NCBI GenBank assembly: GCA_024103495.1
Contig: JAGFIQ010000110.1
Coordinates: 1 to 64,000 of the forward strand
Origin: Aridibacter famidurans
Lineage (GTDB): Bacteria > Acidobacteriota > Blastocatellia > Pyrinomonadales > Pyrinomonadaceae
DNA: 64,000 nucleotides
Reading direction: 5' to 3'
Shown: positions 25,520-33,787 of the stretch, piece by piece
Layout of the letters: every line of letters begins with the position of its first letter
Position numbering within the stretch: position 1 is the stretch's first letter
Notes under the pieces: generated by a model
Told to the model about the DNA's origin: nothing
Seen by the model: only the letters and a program-made list of their open reading frames with translations
Databases searched by the model: none
Made by a program: the position numbers and the translations under genes

Positions 25520-26275
25520 TCAATCCAGCGCGAAGGTAACCGTCACATTCGCGGTCACGGAGATAGATCCCGGGCCGAATTCGGCGACCGTTTCCGACAC
25601 CGACCCCGACTGGGATATGGTGTTCGCGGAGAAATTGCTTGCGATCCCGCTTGAGATGTAACTGCTTCCCACAGTTCCCTCAGTAATGCGGATCGCCTTC
25701 CCTATCCGCTGTTTGACGGCCGCCGCCATCGCCGATGCCTTTTCCCTGGCGGCCTTCATAGACTCTGTCCGAGCCTGGTCTTTGAACTCGCGGAGCTTTG
25801 AAGTGCTAAACGTGACACTGCCTATTTCGGTGAGCCCGGTTTCGAGCAGCGCTGAATAGAAGGCTTCAAATTTCGAGACGTCCCGCAGGAGCACCTCGAT
25901 GTTCTTCGACACTTCGTACCCTCTGAATATCTTTCTTCCGACCTCGTCCCCGTACTCGTCCAGTATCTTCTCGTCCTTGCCCTGGACGTACTCATACAAC
26001 ATATCGACAGAGATCCTTCGCGTTTTTACATCCTTCGGTTCGATACCGAACTTCTTGGTTTCGGCAATGATCTTCTCCATCGCGGCATCATTCTCTGACT
26101 TGGCCTTTTGAAGATCCATTGAAGTTTTCTCGACGTTTAGCGAGATCGTCACCTGATCAGGATCGACAAAGATCTCGGCGGTTCCGGTCGTTGTGATCGT
26201 GGGCATCTTGTCGATATCCTGGGCGGAAACGACGGCAGCGAACAAAAGAATGACGATCGGGAAAAGTTTGTACAT
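25520..26275 (-). CDS. SIMPL domain (DUF541) exported protein
   Basis: 251 residues from the ATG at 26275 with AGGAG upstream; a longer reading frame runs into repeat sequence. A signal peptide (1-18) precedes the SIMPL pattern: ITTTGTAEIFVDPDQVTISL, GIEPKDVKTRRISV, FRGYEVSKNIEVLLRDVSKFE, and KAAREKASAMAAAVKQRIGKA. Related proteins (E. coli YggE, BP26) are periplasmic or outer-membrane and form ring oligomers linked to stress tolerance. It is about 70 bp upstream of the DUF6794 gene. Confidence 0.87.
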   Translation of the reverse strand: MYKLFPIVILLFAAVVSAQDIDKMPTITTTGTAEIFVDPDQVTISLNVEKTSMDLQKAKSENDAAMEKIIAETKKFGIEPKDVKTRRISVDMLYEYVQGKDEKILDEYGDEVGRKIFRGYEVSKNIEVLLRDVSKFEAFYSALLETGLTEIGSVTFSTSKLREFKDQARTESMKAAREKASAMAAAVKQRIGKAIRITEGTVGSSYISSGIASNFSANTISQSGSVSETVAEFGPGSISVTANVTVTFALD

Positions 26276-26819
26276 TTTCTTGGCTCCTGGAGAATTGAAT
26301 TTGGTACGAATTGTCGGATCGACGACTGTGATTCGCGAAGTGCGGGAAACGGTTGCGATATCCAAGTTGGCTGGGTTTGGTGAGTTGGCTGAGTTTCGTG
26401 AGCTGACAGAGTTTCGCTGTCTCTGTGCGACACCTGATACCTGATCCTTGACGCACGATGACTGGGAAGCGCCATCGGCGCGAAATGTCAATAGCATCGC
26501 GAACCCGAATGTCCCGAGCTCCGTAGGAGCGGCAGGTCTGCAGCGCGATGGCAGAAACGCGACCGTCAGGGAGCGTGCCGGTTTCGCCCCAAAGGGGCGA
26601 CGGATGTTAGCCCGGGGTGGAGCCGAAGGCGCAACCCCGGGATAGCGCGAAAGAACGTTCCAAGCCCCGGAGGGGCGTCAACCGAAGCACAATCATATGA
26701 ACCACGCTGGCTTGATATCTGATCCTTGACCCTTGATCTCTGACCAGCTCCGTAGGAGCGGCAGGTTTGTAGAAACGCGGCCACACAAACGACATCCCGG
26801 CCGCGTAGCGGCGGCAGGG
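26276..26819. repeat. Mixed repeat spacer
   Basis: No gene seen. It contains a 9-bp array GTTGGCTGG/GTTTGGTGA/GTTGGCTGA/GTTTCGTGA (26353-26402), heptamers CCTGATA/CCTGATC/CTTGACG (26432-26452), CTCCGTAGGAGCGGCAGGTC (26520-26540), the AAACGCGACCGTCAGGGAGC unit (26549-26568), CCCCGGG hairpins (26590-26670), and TTGATAT/CTGATCC/TTGACCC/TTGATCT/CTGACCA (26712-26746). Confidence 0.85.
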
Positions 26820-27272
26820 CTACCGGCCTATGGCCTCCAACGCCTCGACATCTGCCAAGTCCTGTTTTCTTCCGACCGATCGTTTGTTCCTGATGAGATC
26901 TTCCCGGCCAATGAAGTTCACTGAGACGCCGCCATAGTCACCCTTAACCGCACCCGATCGCGCCTCTCGCCATTCGACGCCCGAGATCGAGGTCATAATA
27001 TCGATCCTCACGGGAGGAACTCCCAACTGGACGACAGAATCCGCTCGTTCGAAATCACTTTCTTCTATGGCCAAAGAACCGAATCCGAACTCGTCCAGCG
27101 CCTCAAGAAGGCTTTCAGCGTTTCGTTTCTCGGGTTTGACGTAGATGTCCAGATCACCGGTGAAGCGCGGCGCACCGTGAAAGGCGGTCGCATATCCACC
27201 TACGATCAGGAATTCAACTTTTTTCGCGTTTAACAACCCGAGCAACTCTTTGAAGTCGGAGATCACTTCCAT
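26820..27272 (-). CDS. Nucleotidyltransferase (AbiEii/DUF6036-like)
   Basis: 150 residues from the ATG at 27272. The pol-beta-type active site reads FLIVGGYATAFHG (GG at 25-26) and FTGDLDIYVKP (D40, D42), with a third acidic site in RIDIMTSISG. Proteins of this type transfer nucleotides and include the toxin arms of AbiE-like systems. The gene overlaps the 3' end of a 62-codon gene by 59 bp. I predict a toxin or effector role from context, not from residues alone. Confidence 0.78.
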   Translation of the reverse strand: MEVISDFKELLGLLNAKKVEFLIVGGYATAFHGAPRFTGDLDIYVKPEKRNAESLLEALDEFGFGSLAIEESDFERADSVVQLGVPPVRIDIMTSISGVEWREARSGAVKGDYGGVSVNFIGREDLIRNKRSVGRKQDLADVEALEAIGR

Positions 27273-27402
27273 AGACTTGTCTGCGATAGAATTCGACCGC
27301 GGCGATCCGCTCTGAGGGTGGTCGGGAGAGCCAATACTCGAGGTCCCGCGCCTTCGAACCCGACTCTTCAAGTGTGAGCTTTTTGACTACTTTCTTGATC
27401 AC
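27214..27402 (-). CDS. Small partner protein of the nucleotidyltransferase
   Basis: 62 residues, GTG start. The sequence has a conserved-looking core, DLEYWLSRPPSERIAAVEF then YRRQVYGSDLRLQRVARVV, which I recognise as a family of short proteins found directly upstream of nucleotidyltransferases of this type. Its 3' end overlaps the nucleotidyltransferase start by 59 bp in another frame, so the two are strictly linked. It may be an antitoxin or regulatory subunit. Confidence 0.65.
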   Translation of the reverse strand: MIKKVVKKLTLEESGSKARDLEYWLSRPPSERIAAVEFYRRQVYGSDLRLQRVARVVKREKS

Positions 27403-27900
27403 GGGCTGATTTTATCACGATAAGGGAATGGGGCTTTGGTTCAGTCCTGGAGATCTCAATTGCGAGCGCATTTGGAAGCGCCTTGCCGGAAACGCGACCG
27501 TCAGGGAGCGTGCCTCATACAGTTCAAAGTTCCAAGTTCCAGGTTCAAAGAAGGCAGAAACGCGACCGTGATGGACCGTGCCTGAAACAGTTCCAAGTTC
27601 CAGGTTCAAAGAAGGCAGAAACGCGACCGCCAGGGAGCGTGCTCGCCCCGGAGGGGCGACGGATGTTAGCCCGGGGTGGAGCCGAAGGCGCAACCCCGGG
27701 ATAGGGCGCATTAGATGACTCTAGCCCCGGAGGGGCGTCAACCGAAGCACGTTTATCTGAACCACGCTGACGTGATACCTGATCCTTGACCCTTGATCCC
27801 TGACCAGCTCCGTAGGTGCGACATGTCCTTAGAGACGCGGCCGCACAAACGACCTCCAAGCCGCGTAGCGGCGGCATCGGAAACAATGCCAAGCGGCGGA
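27403..27900. repeat. Mixed repeat spacer
   Basis: No gene seen. Three AAACGCGACCG(T/C)-type units (27489, 27557, 27619) alternate with GTTCAAA/GTTCCAA/GTTCCAG heptamers (27520-27547 and 27591-27610). A CCCCGGAGGGGCGACGGATG segment with AGCCCGGGG...CCCCGGG follows (27645-27704), then GTGATAC/CTGATCC/TTGACCC/TTGATCC/CTGACCA (27773-27807) and CTCCGTAGGTGCGACATGTC. Confidence 0.85.
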
Positions 27901-29226
27901 TCAGCAGCAGCTGGGACTCAGATCCAACACAATGTCTACAATGCTGATTCCCCTTTCACTTACCCTAATTCTCTTACGGACAACCTTCCCGAAACCCGAT
28001 TCATGAACCTCAACTTCATATTCTCCCTGAGGGAGCCAAAGAGAATACTCGCCTGAAAGATTGGCCACTACGGTAGTCATCTCTCCCGATCGCTTGTTCT
28101 TGAATCTCACTCTCGCTCCCGGAACCACAGCTCCCGCGTAGTCCGTGATCCTACCCTGAACTCCCGAGACGAAGTAACCGGACACAAGGAAGACCCTCTC
28201 AAAAAACTCGAGAACCGGCCCCTCGAATCGCTTTCGGACCCCCCCTACGTGCCCGCCCTCGAAAACGACCGACGTGAACGGGATCCCCTTTTCGCTCAGG
28301 GCACCGGCGAACGCCGACATTTCGTTCCGCGCCGCGTCTTCGCTCCCTGCCTCCAGACGGATCCGCAGCTGCTTGAGTTCATCAACAAACGCTGGAACCT
28401 GCCGCACGAGCGTTTCCCCCAGCCACGTGTCCCAGACGTCTTTCCTCTTCACAAATCCGCCGTCCTTCTCTTCGAATGGAAGATCGGCGAACCGTTCAGA
28501 ATCAGGGTTCGGAGAGAACGCCGCCGCCTTCGACCACATAAGCCGTGCGAGCAGATTCGCGTCCGGGTCCGAAGGATCCCCGGACTCGAACGCAGCTTTC
28601 CACGCGGCTTCGCCGAACGGATTCGGATTGACAAGGTTCACGGCACTCATTCCCAAAACGGCACCGAACACGTCCGGATGATGCATCGCGATCCGCAATG
28701 CGCCGTAGCCTCCCATCGACTGGCCGGCGATCCCCCGGAAATCGCGCGACGCTATGGTGCGGTATTTCGAATCGATGAATTCGACGAGTTCCTCCGAGAT
28801 GAACGATTCCCATTTCCCTGACGCGGCGGAGTCCGCGTACCAGGATCCGCCGAGCTTCGTCCTCGCATCCGGCATTACGACGATCATCGGACGGATCGAT
28901 CCGGGGCGGATCTGCCGGTCCAGCTCCGCTTCGAGATCCATTCCCTCATAGCCGTCCTTGCCGAGCCAGCTATCCGGTCCCGAACCGTAACTGTGGAGAA
29001 GATAAACCACGGGATAGCGCTGTCTCGAAGACTCATACTGTGGAGGAAGATAGACAAGGACTTCCCGTTTCGGGCTTTCGCCGAGGAGATTCCCGGCGAT
29101 CATCTTCGAATCAACCAAATCGCGGACGATCTCGGCTCGGGTCGAGGTCACAGGCGCAACCAGTAATGCCAGCCCCAACAGAGTCCCAAGGATGCCGATC
29201 GTTAGCCCTGCTCTCCTACGGCGCAT
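27901..29226 (-). CDS. Secreted esterase with C-terminal carboxypeptidase-regulatory-like domain
   Basis: 441 residues. A signal peptide (about 1-31) is followed by an esterase D-type alpha/beta hydrolase: VLVYLPPQYESSRQRYPVVY, nucleophile elbow GIAGQSMGGYGAL, and a C-terminal FEGGHVGG with the likely catalytic His. From about 360 a beta-sandwich begins (VQGRITDYAGAVVPGARVRF), resembling CarboxypepD_reg domains. It likely acts outside the cytoplasm on an ester substrate that cannot be named. It overlaps the upstream gene by 11 bp and ends a six-gene operon. Confidence 0.85.
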   Translation of the reverse strand: MRRRRAGLTIGILGTLLGLALLVAPVTSTRAEIVRDLVDSKMIAGNLLGESPKREVLVYLPPQYESSRQRYPVVYLLHSYGSGPDSWLGKDGYEGMDLEAELDRQIRPGSIRPMIVVMPDARTKLGGSWYADSAASGKWESFISEELVEFIDSKYRTIASRDFRGIAGQSMGGYGALRIAMHHPDVFGAVLGMSAVNLVNPNPFGEAAWKAAFESGDPSDPDANLLARLMWSKAAAFSPNPDSERFADLPFEEKDGGFVKRKDVWDTWLGETLVRQVPAFVDELKQLRIRLEAGSEDAARNEMSAFAGALSEKGIPFTSVVFEGGHVGGVRKRFEGPVLEFFERVFLVSGYFVSGVQGRITDYAGAVVPGARVRFKNKRSGEMTTVVANLSGEYSLWLPQGEYEVEVHESGFGKVVRKRIRVSERGISIVDIVLDLSPSCC

Positions 29227-29572
29227 TCTTGGATTTTTCTTCTTCAGCGTCAGCTCCTACGTCACAGGCGATGAGCGCGATGATCAATGCTATGCCCCAA
29301 ATAGCCGGAAATAAGAAAGTTGCCGCGGCGACGGCCATAAAGGGGCCATTGTCCACCATTTCGGGTGTCTGATATTTGAAGACGTGAATCCACGCCGACA
29401 GGTAAACTCCGAAAGGCAGCAAGAAAGACGCGACAGGCGCGATCACGAAACGGGCAAACCAGGACGTCCATATTTTCCGCCGCATAAGCTCGTAGGGGAT
29501 GAAGAATGTCAGGAACGCAAACACAAGAATGGTCAATACTTCGTGCCACAAGAATGTGAACAGATTCCACAT
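29216..29572 (-). CDS. Small membrane protein
   Basis: 118 residues, family not recognised. Hydrophobic segments lie at about 9-28, 41-63 and 76-103; the C-terminal tail is acidic (GADAEEEKSKNAP). It overlaps the start of the esterase gene by 11 bp, so translation is probably coupled. It is part of the operon 31067-27901. Confidence 0.6.
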   Translation of the reverse strand: MWNLFTFLWHEVLTILVFAFLTFFIPYELMRRKIWTSWFARFVIAPVASFLLPFGVYLSAWIHVFKYQTPEMVDNGPFMAVAAATFLFPAIWGIALIIALIACDVGADAEEEKSKNAP

Positions 29573-29596
29573 AGATAAGGAATTGGTAACTTCACT

Positions 29597-29833
29597 CTAT
29601 CGATGCGGCCCGATGTGAAACCTCATCCCCGTGAGCGCTCCGTCGACATAGGAGACTGGACGGTATAAATAATACAGGGCCCTGAAATTCTCCGGAAAGA
29701 TCACGTAGGTCATTCCGTCCTTCTCCCAAACCTCCGAGTTCATATATCTGAGTACCGCGTAACTTCCCAGATAAACAACAAAGAGCATCGCCAATGGAAT
29801 AATGAGCTTCTTCGCCTTCCCCACCCCCTTCAT
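29597..29833 (-). CDS. Small single-pass protein
   Basis: 78 residues. One N-terminal hydrophobic segment (KLIIPLAMLFVVYLGSYAVL) precedes a short soluble domain (MTYVIFPENFRALYYLYRP). Its ATG overlaps the stop of the DUF1428 gene (ATGA), a clear coupling signal. No family recognised. Confidence 0.6.
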   Translation of the reverse strand: MKGVGKAKKLIIPLAMLFVVYLGSYAVLRYMNSEVWEKDGMTYVIFPENFRALYYLYRPVSYVDGALTGMRFHIGPHR

Positions 29834-30207
29834 CCCTGTTCCTTATATGCCTCGACGATCGTACGGAACCCGCCATACGCCATCCGCTTCGGATCGAAGG
29901 GATGCTCCTCGCCTTCCATCATCGCCTTGATCCGATCGTCCTCCATGATCGCCGCGTTCGCCCGGTCGCGGTCCTCCTTTGAAGCGTAAACGACATACGC
30001 AAAGACCACCGTTTCGTCATCAGAGGCGCCGGCCATCTTTCGGAAGTCGGCCGTGTGCTCCGATTCGAGATCGTCTCCGACGGTCTCGACATACTCGAGC
30101 GCCCCATGCTCTATCCAGATACTGGACGCCTTTTCGGACATCCTTTGATAGGCGTCTACCTTTTCCTTCTTCAGCGGCAGAACAAATCCGTCGACATATT
30201 TTCCCAT
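29830..30207 (-). CDS. DUF1428 domain protein
   Basis: 125 residues. Typical DUF1428 pattern: MGKYVDGFVLPLKKEKVDAY, WIEHGALEYVETVGDDL, DETVVFAYVVYASKEDRD and FDPKRMAYGGFRTIVEA. The family has a dimeric alpha-beta (ferredoxin-like) fold and no established activity. It is a tandem paralogue of the gene just upstream, 24 bp away. Its stop overlaps the next ATG. Confidence 0.88.
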   Translation of the reverse strand: MGKYVDGFVLPLKKEKVDAYQRMSEKASSIWIEHGALEYVETVGDDLESEHTADFRKMAGASDDETVVFAYVVYASKEDRDRANAAIMEDDRIKAMMEGEEHPFDPKRMAYGGFRTIVEAYKEQG

Positions 30208-30231
30208 CGCTTTCCTCTCCTTTATTTCAGG

Positions 30232-30603
30232 CTATTCCGTGTACGCCTCGACTATCGCACGAAACCCGCCGAACGCCATCCGTTTCGGATCGAACACGTG
30301 CGTTGCGTTTTCCATCATCACCGTGACCTCTTCGTCGTCCATAAGGCAGGCATTCACACGGTCCCGATCTTCCTTCGAGGGATACACGATGTAGGTGAAC
30401 ACCACCGTCTCGTCTTCGGCGATACCGGCCATATCCTTGAAAGACGCTGTGTGTTCGGAAGCAAGGTCGTCTCCGACGCATTCCACATACTCCAGCGCAC
30501 CCTCTTCGATGTGCTTCCTGCTTACCGTCTCAGCAAGCCTGCGGTACTCATCGACTGCGTCCTTCCTGACCGGGATCACAAATCCGTCAACGTATTTCCC
30601 CAT
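30232..30603 (-). CDS. DUF1428 domain protein, tandem paralogue
   Basis: 123 residues from the ATG at 30603, which aligns with the start of its paralogue and has AAGGGG upstream; an ATG six codons earlier is possible. Motifs match the downstream copy (GKYVDGFVIPVRKDAVDEY, EEGALEYVECVGDDL, FDPKRMAFGGFRAIVEA). The two copies arose by tandem duplication and have diverged clearly. Function unknown. Confidence 0.87.
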   Translation of the reverse strand: MGKYVDGFVIPVRKDAVDEYRRLAETVSRKHIEEGALEYVECVGDDLASEHTASFKDMAGIAEDETVVFTYIVYPSKEDRDRVNACLMDDEEVTVMMENATHVFDPKRMAFGGFRAIVEAYTE

Positions 30604-30626
30604 CCATTTCATCCCCTTCATCCGAG

Positions 30627-31067
30627 TTACTTCTTCTTAAAGAACAGCGGATAGAAAACAGCGTTCGCGAGGCCGACAACCGTGAAGACTATCGCCGCGT
30701 CGACCATCGACCAGAGGTAGAAAGGCTTGATCGCGTCGACGTAGTGGTTCATATAAACCGCCGCAAGTGAGCAGAAGAACAGCCCCATCAGCCAGTAGCC
30801 TTTCAGGCTTTTCAACCAGAACGGGCCCTTCAATTGGGGATGGATCAGGTGGAAGACGACCGCCGCCCAGAACCACATTAAATAGTTGTACACAAGTGAG
30901 ATAGCGACATCGGAGCTCGTGAAATCGGTGTCGAAGGTGTTCGGATACATCGGCATCACGCGATGCATCGGCTCCATGATCGTAAAGCCCTCGATCGGCC
31001 CTCCGACGAAATACCGGACGAGATTGAGCACAACGACCAGCCCGATCATCTTAAGCACTGTCTTCAT
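30627..31067 (-). CDS. Four-helix membrane protein
   Basis: 146 residues, family not recognised. Hydrophobic segments lie at about 6-24, 56-76, 91-108 and 123-142. It is first in a six-gene operon with DUF1428 proteins, small membrane proteins and the secreted esterase. A promoter is likely in the 180-bp repeat-bearing spacer upstream. Confidence 0.6.
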   Translation of the reverse strand: MKTVLKMIGLVVVLNLVRYFVGGPIEGFTIMEPMHRVMPMYPNTFDTDFTSSDVAISLVYNYLMWFWAAVVFHLIHPQLKGPFWLKSLKGYWLMGLFFCSLAAVYMNHYVDAIKPFYLWSMVDAAIVFTVVGLANAVFYPLFFKKK

Positions 31068-31126
31068 AGCGCGGGAAGTTTAGTACGGACTCGCTTCGCT
31101 AGTAAATGGTGAATCGTGCTGAATAC

Positions 31127-31216
31127 AAACCGCAAAGGCGCAGAGCCGCGAAGGAATATTCTGGTTACACACCGCGCCACCTAAATCTCCTCTGCGTCTC
31201 TGCGCCTCCGCGGTTG
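31127..31216. repeat. Small element with 9-bp-periodic inverted arms
   Basis: AACCGCAAA/GGCGCAGAG/CCGCGAAGG (31128-31154) and CTCTGCGTC/TCTGCGCCT/CCGCGGTT (31190-31215) form complementary arms around a 35-bp core. The design matches the elements at 6130-6258 and 10595-10710. GATTCACGATTTAC heptamers follow (31230-31248) and touch the GNAT stop codon. Confidence 0.82.
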
Positions 31217-31247
31217 ATTCTCCCTCCTATCCCCGATTCACGATTTA

Positions 31248-31751
31248 CTACCCACCACCGAACACCGGATGGTACTTCACAAGCCCTGCGGCATCGGCGA
31301 GGCAGCCGTCCTGCAGTTCCATCGCCATGAAGACCTCGTCCGGAACGTCGTACTCGCTCCTGATCCCGAATCGGGAAGCGGGAACGAATCCGAATCGCGG
31401 GTAGTATTCCGGATGGCCGAGGACGACGAGGGCGCCGGCTCCGAGACTGCGGCATTCTTCCAGTCCCTTCGCTACCAGAAAAGTTCCGATGCCCGTTTTT
31501 TGAAGCTCTGGCACGACGGCCATAGGCCCTAAACCGAGGATGTTCAATTCAGGCTTTTCCGAATGCGTGACCGGGCTGAAGGCGATATGTCCGACAACGT
31601 CGCCGTCCCGCTCGGCGACCAGAGAGACGAACGGATCGGCGTGCTTGCGGAGCTCGTCCACGATCCTTGCTTCGGCGTCGTTCTCGAAAGCGGCCACGTT
31701 CACAGCTTGAATCGCAGCGATGTCGTTCTCGGTTTCCGGTCTGATCTTCAT
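31248..31751 (-). CDS. GNAT family N-acetyltransferase (YhbS-like)
   Basis: 167 residues. The acetyl-CoA site reads LGLGPMAVVPELQKTGIGTF followed by LVVLGHPEYYPRFGFVPAS, which is typical of YhbS-like GNATs. N-terminal KIRPETENDIAAIQAVNVAAF also fits. The acceptor is unknown. It is monocistronic by spacing. Confidence 0.87.
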   Translation of the reverse strand: MKIRPETENDIAAIQAVNVAAFENDAEARIVDELRKHADPFVSLVAERDGDVVGHIAFSPVTHSEKPELNILGLGPMAVVPELQKTGIGTFLVAKGLEECRSLGAGALVVLGHPEYYPRFGFVPASRFGIRSEYDVPDEVFMAMELQDGCLADAAGLVKYHPVFGGG

Positions 31752-31894
31752 GTCGTGGTGGAATCAAGCGACAGGCATTTGGCTCCTGCGGAGCCGATGG
31801 GTTCCTCTAACCCTGTGCCATTAACATGTGGCGCCTCCGGCGCCGGGTCCGATCAGCCAAGCTGCCTAACTTCGGGCGGGGACAAGCCCCGCCC
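31752..31894. repeat. Short repeat spacer with CGCCTCCGGCG and GGGGCGGGG hairpins
   Basis: It contains GGCTCCTGCGGAGCC (31780-31794), GGCGCCTCCGGCGCC (31829-31843) and GGGCGGGGACAAGCCCCGCCC (31874-31894). The last palindrome follows the MBL stop codon directly. No gene seen. Confidence 0.8.
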
Positions 31895-33403
31895 CTACCG
31901 CTCACTGCTCACGGCTCTCTGCTCACTGCACCTTTCGCTCTCCGTCCACTTCTTCATCAGCTCGACCGTCGTCACCTGCGAGCTGTGTGAATTGAATATC
32001 CTCGTACCCACGGGCAGGTTCTCGACCGCCCAGGAGGCGAAAAAGCATTCCGAAACCGCGCGGTTGGCTTCGGGGGCGGGCGCGTCGGAGCCCGGAACGT
32101 GTATGTCCGAAACGAAAAAGATCTTCTGTTTCGGAAGGAACACGCCAAGCATAGAGTCCACGTGAGGATTCGGGCCGAGCGAAACAGCCTCGACAGGCCG
32201 CGCGGCATCGGTCATCGTGAACCGGCCTTCGACCGGGGTAACTTCGGCCTTCCTGCCCGAGGCCGACAAACGGTCGGCCGGCATTTCCTTTCTGTTCAGC
32301 GCGGTTTGAAGGAACCCGGAAGAACCTTTCGGCGCGTAGATCTTCGCTCCGGCGGCGGCGAATGCCCTCGCGCCTCCCGAATGGTCGTCGTGCGCGTGTG
32401 TCAGGATAACGGATCTGATCCGTTTTCCGGGGAAATGACCGCCTAGAAAGTCTATGAACCGTTCGGAGAGTCCACTGATCCCCAAGCCGGGCACGAGGTC
32501 CGAAGGCGGAAGCTGATGAAGTTCCACCCATCCCGCTGGAGCGTCGGCAACCACGAGGCCTTCGTTGGTTTCGACCACAAAATGATGAAAACCCGTGCGG
32601 ACATTGCGGACGATGTGCACGCCTTTCTCGATCGTTTTGAGGTTCATCGCGACCCGCGCCGGCCAGGCCTTTCCGGGTATCGATACGGCTTCTGGTTCAT
32701 CCGCGGCAGGCTCAAATGCTTTCGAGGCCGATTCGGCAGAAAGCACACGGCGCGTACTCTTTGCCCTATAAACGACCATTCCATCTACGGTCATTGTGAC
32801 GCGCGCACCGTACTCTTCTCCCTCGGTCTTCCACTCCCAGACCGCTCGAACACGTCCGCGGAGCGGAAGATCTACGTCCGTATAGAATGAAATCGCGCTG
32901 GAATCGACGATGCTGACAGTCGAGACGAACCGGCTTCCCGGGAATCGAACTTCGATCATTCCATTTCCGGACTTGGAGATGACCCAGCCGGGATTTGCTT
33001 CAATCTCCTCCGCGATCCGCTTCGGATCGAGCCTTCTGACCGCAATTGCTTCCGCCCCGACGATCGCCTCTCGAAATTCAAGGTCCGGCTGAGGCCCTTC
33101 GTTGACGATCCGCACCATATTCGGCGGAAGATAGACGACCGTGAACGTGCTCTCCATATCCGGATTCGAGCGGCCTTTGCCGGAGAAGCGGACGTTGGGG
33201 GAATCTTTCGAGGATATGACGCACCACTCCGTCGGATAGAACTCGCCGGCCTCCGGCTTCGTCCCCTGCAGGCGCCAGCCAAGGTCGAATTCGCCTTTAA
33301 GACAGAATTCTTCAAACACAGGAGGTTCGCCGGCGTCCTGGGCGTGGACCGCGATCGCAGACAGTACGAAAAGGATTAGAAACAGGGGGTATTTTCGGAC
33401 CAT
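31895..33403 (-). CDS. Exported metallo-beta-lactamase-fold hydrolase
   Basis: 502 residues with a signal peptide (1-21). An unassigned N-terminal domain (about 25-240) precedes an MBL domain with ILTHAHDDHSGG (336-344), NPHVDSM and FVSDIH, and FNSHS, giving a complete di-metal ligand set. It should act outside the cytoplasm on an unknown substrate. The C-terminus EQRAVSSER and the TAG stop are encoded by a TGAGCAG-type heptamer array, so the native tail has probably been replaced or extended by the repeat. Confidence 0.82.
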   Translation of the reverse strand: MVRKYPLFLILFVLSAIAVHAQDAGEPPVFEEFCLKGEFDLGWRLQGTKPEAGEFYPTEWCVISSKDSPNVRFSGKGRSNPDMESTFTVVYLPPNMVRIVNEGPQPDLEFREAIVGAEAIAVRRLDPKRIAEEIEANPGWVISKSGNGMIEVRFPGSRFVSTVSIVDSSAISFYTDVDLPLRGRVRAVWEWKTEGEEYGARVTMTVDGMVVYRAKSTRRVLSAESASKAFEPAADEPEAVSIPGKAWPARVAMNLKTIEKGVHIVRNVRTGFHHFVVETNEGLVVADAPAGWVELHQLPPSDLVPGLGISGLSERFIDFLGGHFPGKRIRSVILTHAHDDHSGGARAFAAAGAKIYAPKGSSGFLQTALNRKEMPADRLSASGRKAEVTPVEGRFTMTDAARPVEAVSLGPNPHVDSMLGVFLPKQKIFFVSDIHVPGSDAPAPEANRAVSECFFASWAVENLPVGTRIFNSHSSQVTTVELMKKWTESERCSEQRAVSSER

Positions 33404-33787
33404 AGGTCACCATGCGAATAGAGAATCGTCTAGAAACCGCGGAACAGTGCGGATGGAACGTGTCCGAAGCCAAAGCGTCAGCGCGGGCCCGGATCAAGTG
33501 TCAGGGATCAAGTGTCAGGTATCGAAGCGATGTATTTCCTCGGTCCTCAGCCCTTCATGCTACAGACATTTAGCTACTACGGAGCCGGTCGGTCTTTGTT
33601 ACTCCGGAGCTATTAACATAAGGTTCCGGCCGAAGTTCAAGGTTCAAGGTTCAAAGTTCAAAGTTCAAAGTAGATAAACGTCCATTCGACGAGCAGCGAC
33701 TAGGCGTAGACTCTTCGCTTCGCTCATTGCGGGCGGGCCGCCCGCGCTCCAGTCAGACCCGACAGACTCGCTAGACCCGACAGACCC
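33404..33787. repeat. Mixed heptamer and 9-mer spacer
   Basis: No gene seen. GATCAAG/TGTCAGG is repeated twice (33495-33522), CTACAGACATTTAGC with CTACGGAGC follows (33560-33584), then GTTCAAG/GTTCAAG/GTTCAAA x3 (33635-33669). The CTTCGCTCATTGCGGGCGGG element (33719-33738) with TCAGACCCGACAGACTCGC 9-mers (33763-33787) reaches the EncFtn stop codon. Confidence 0.85.
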
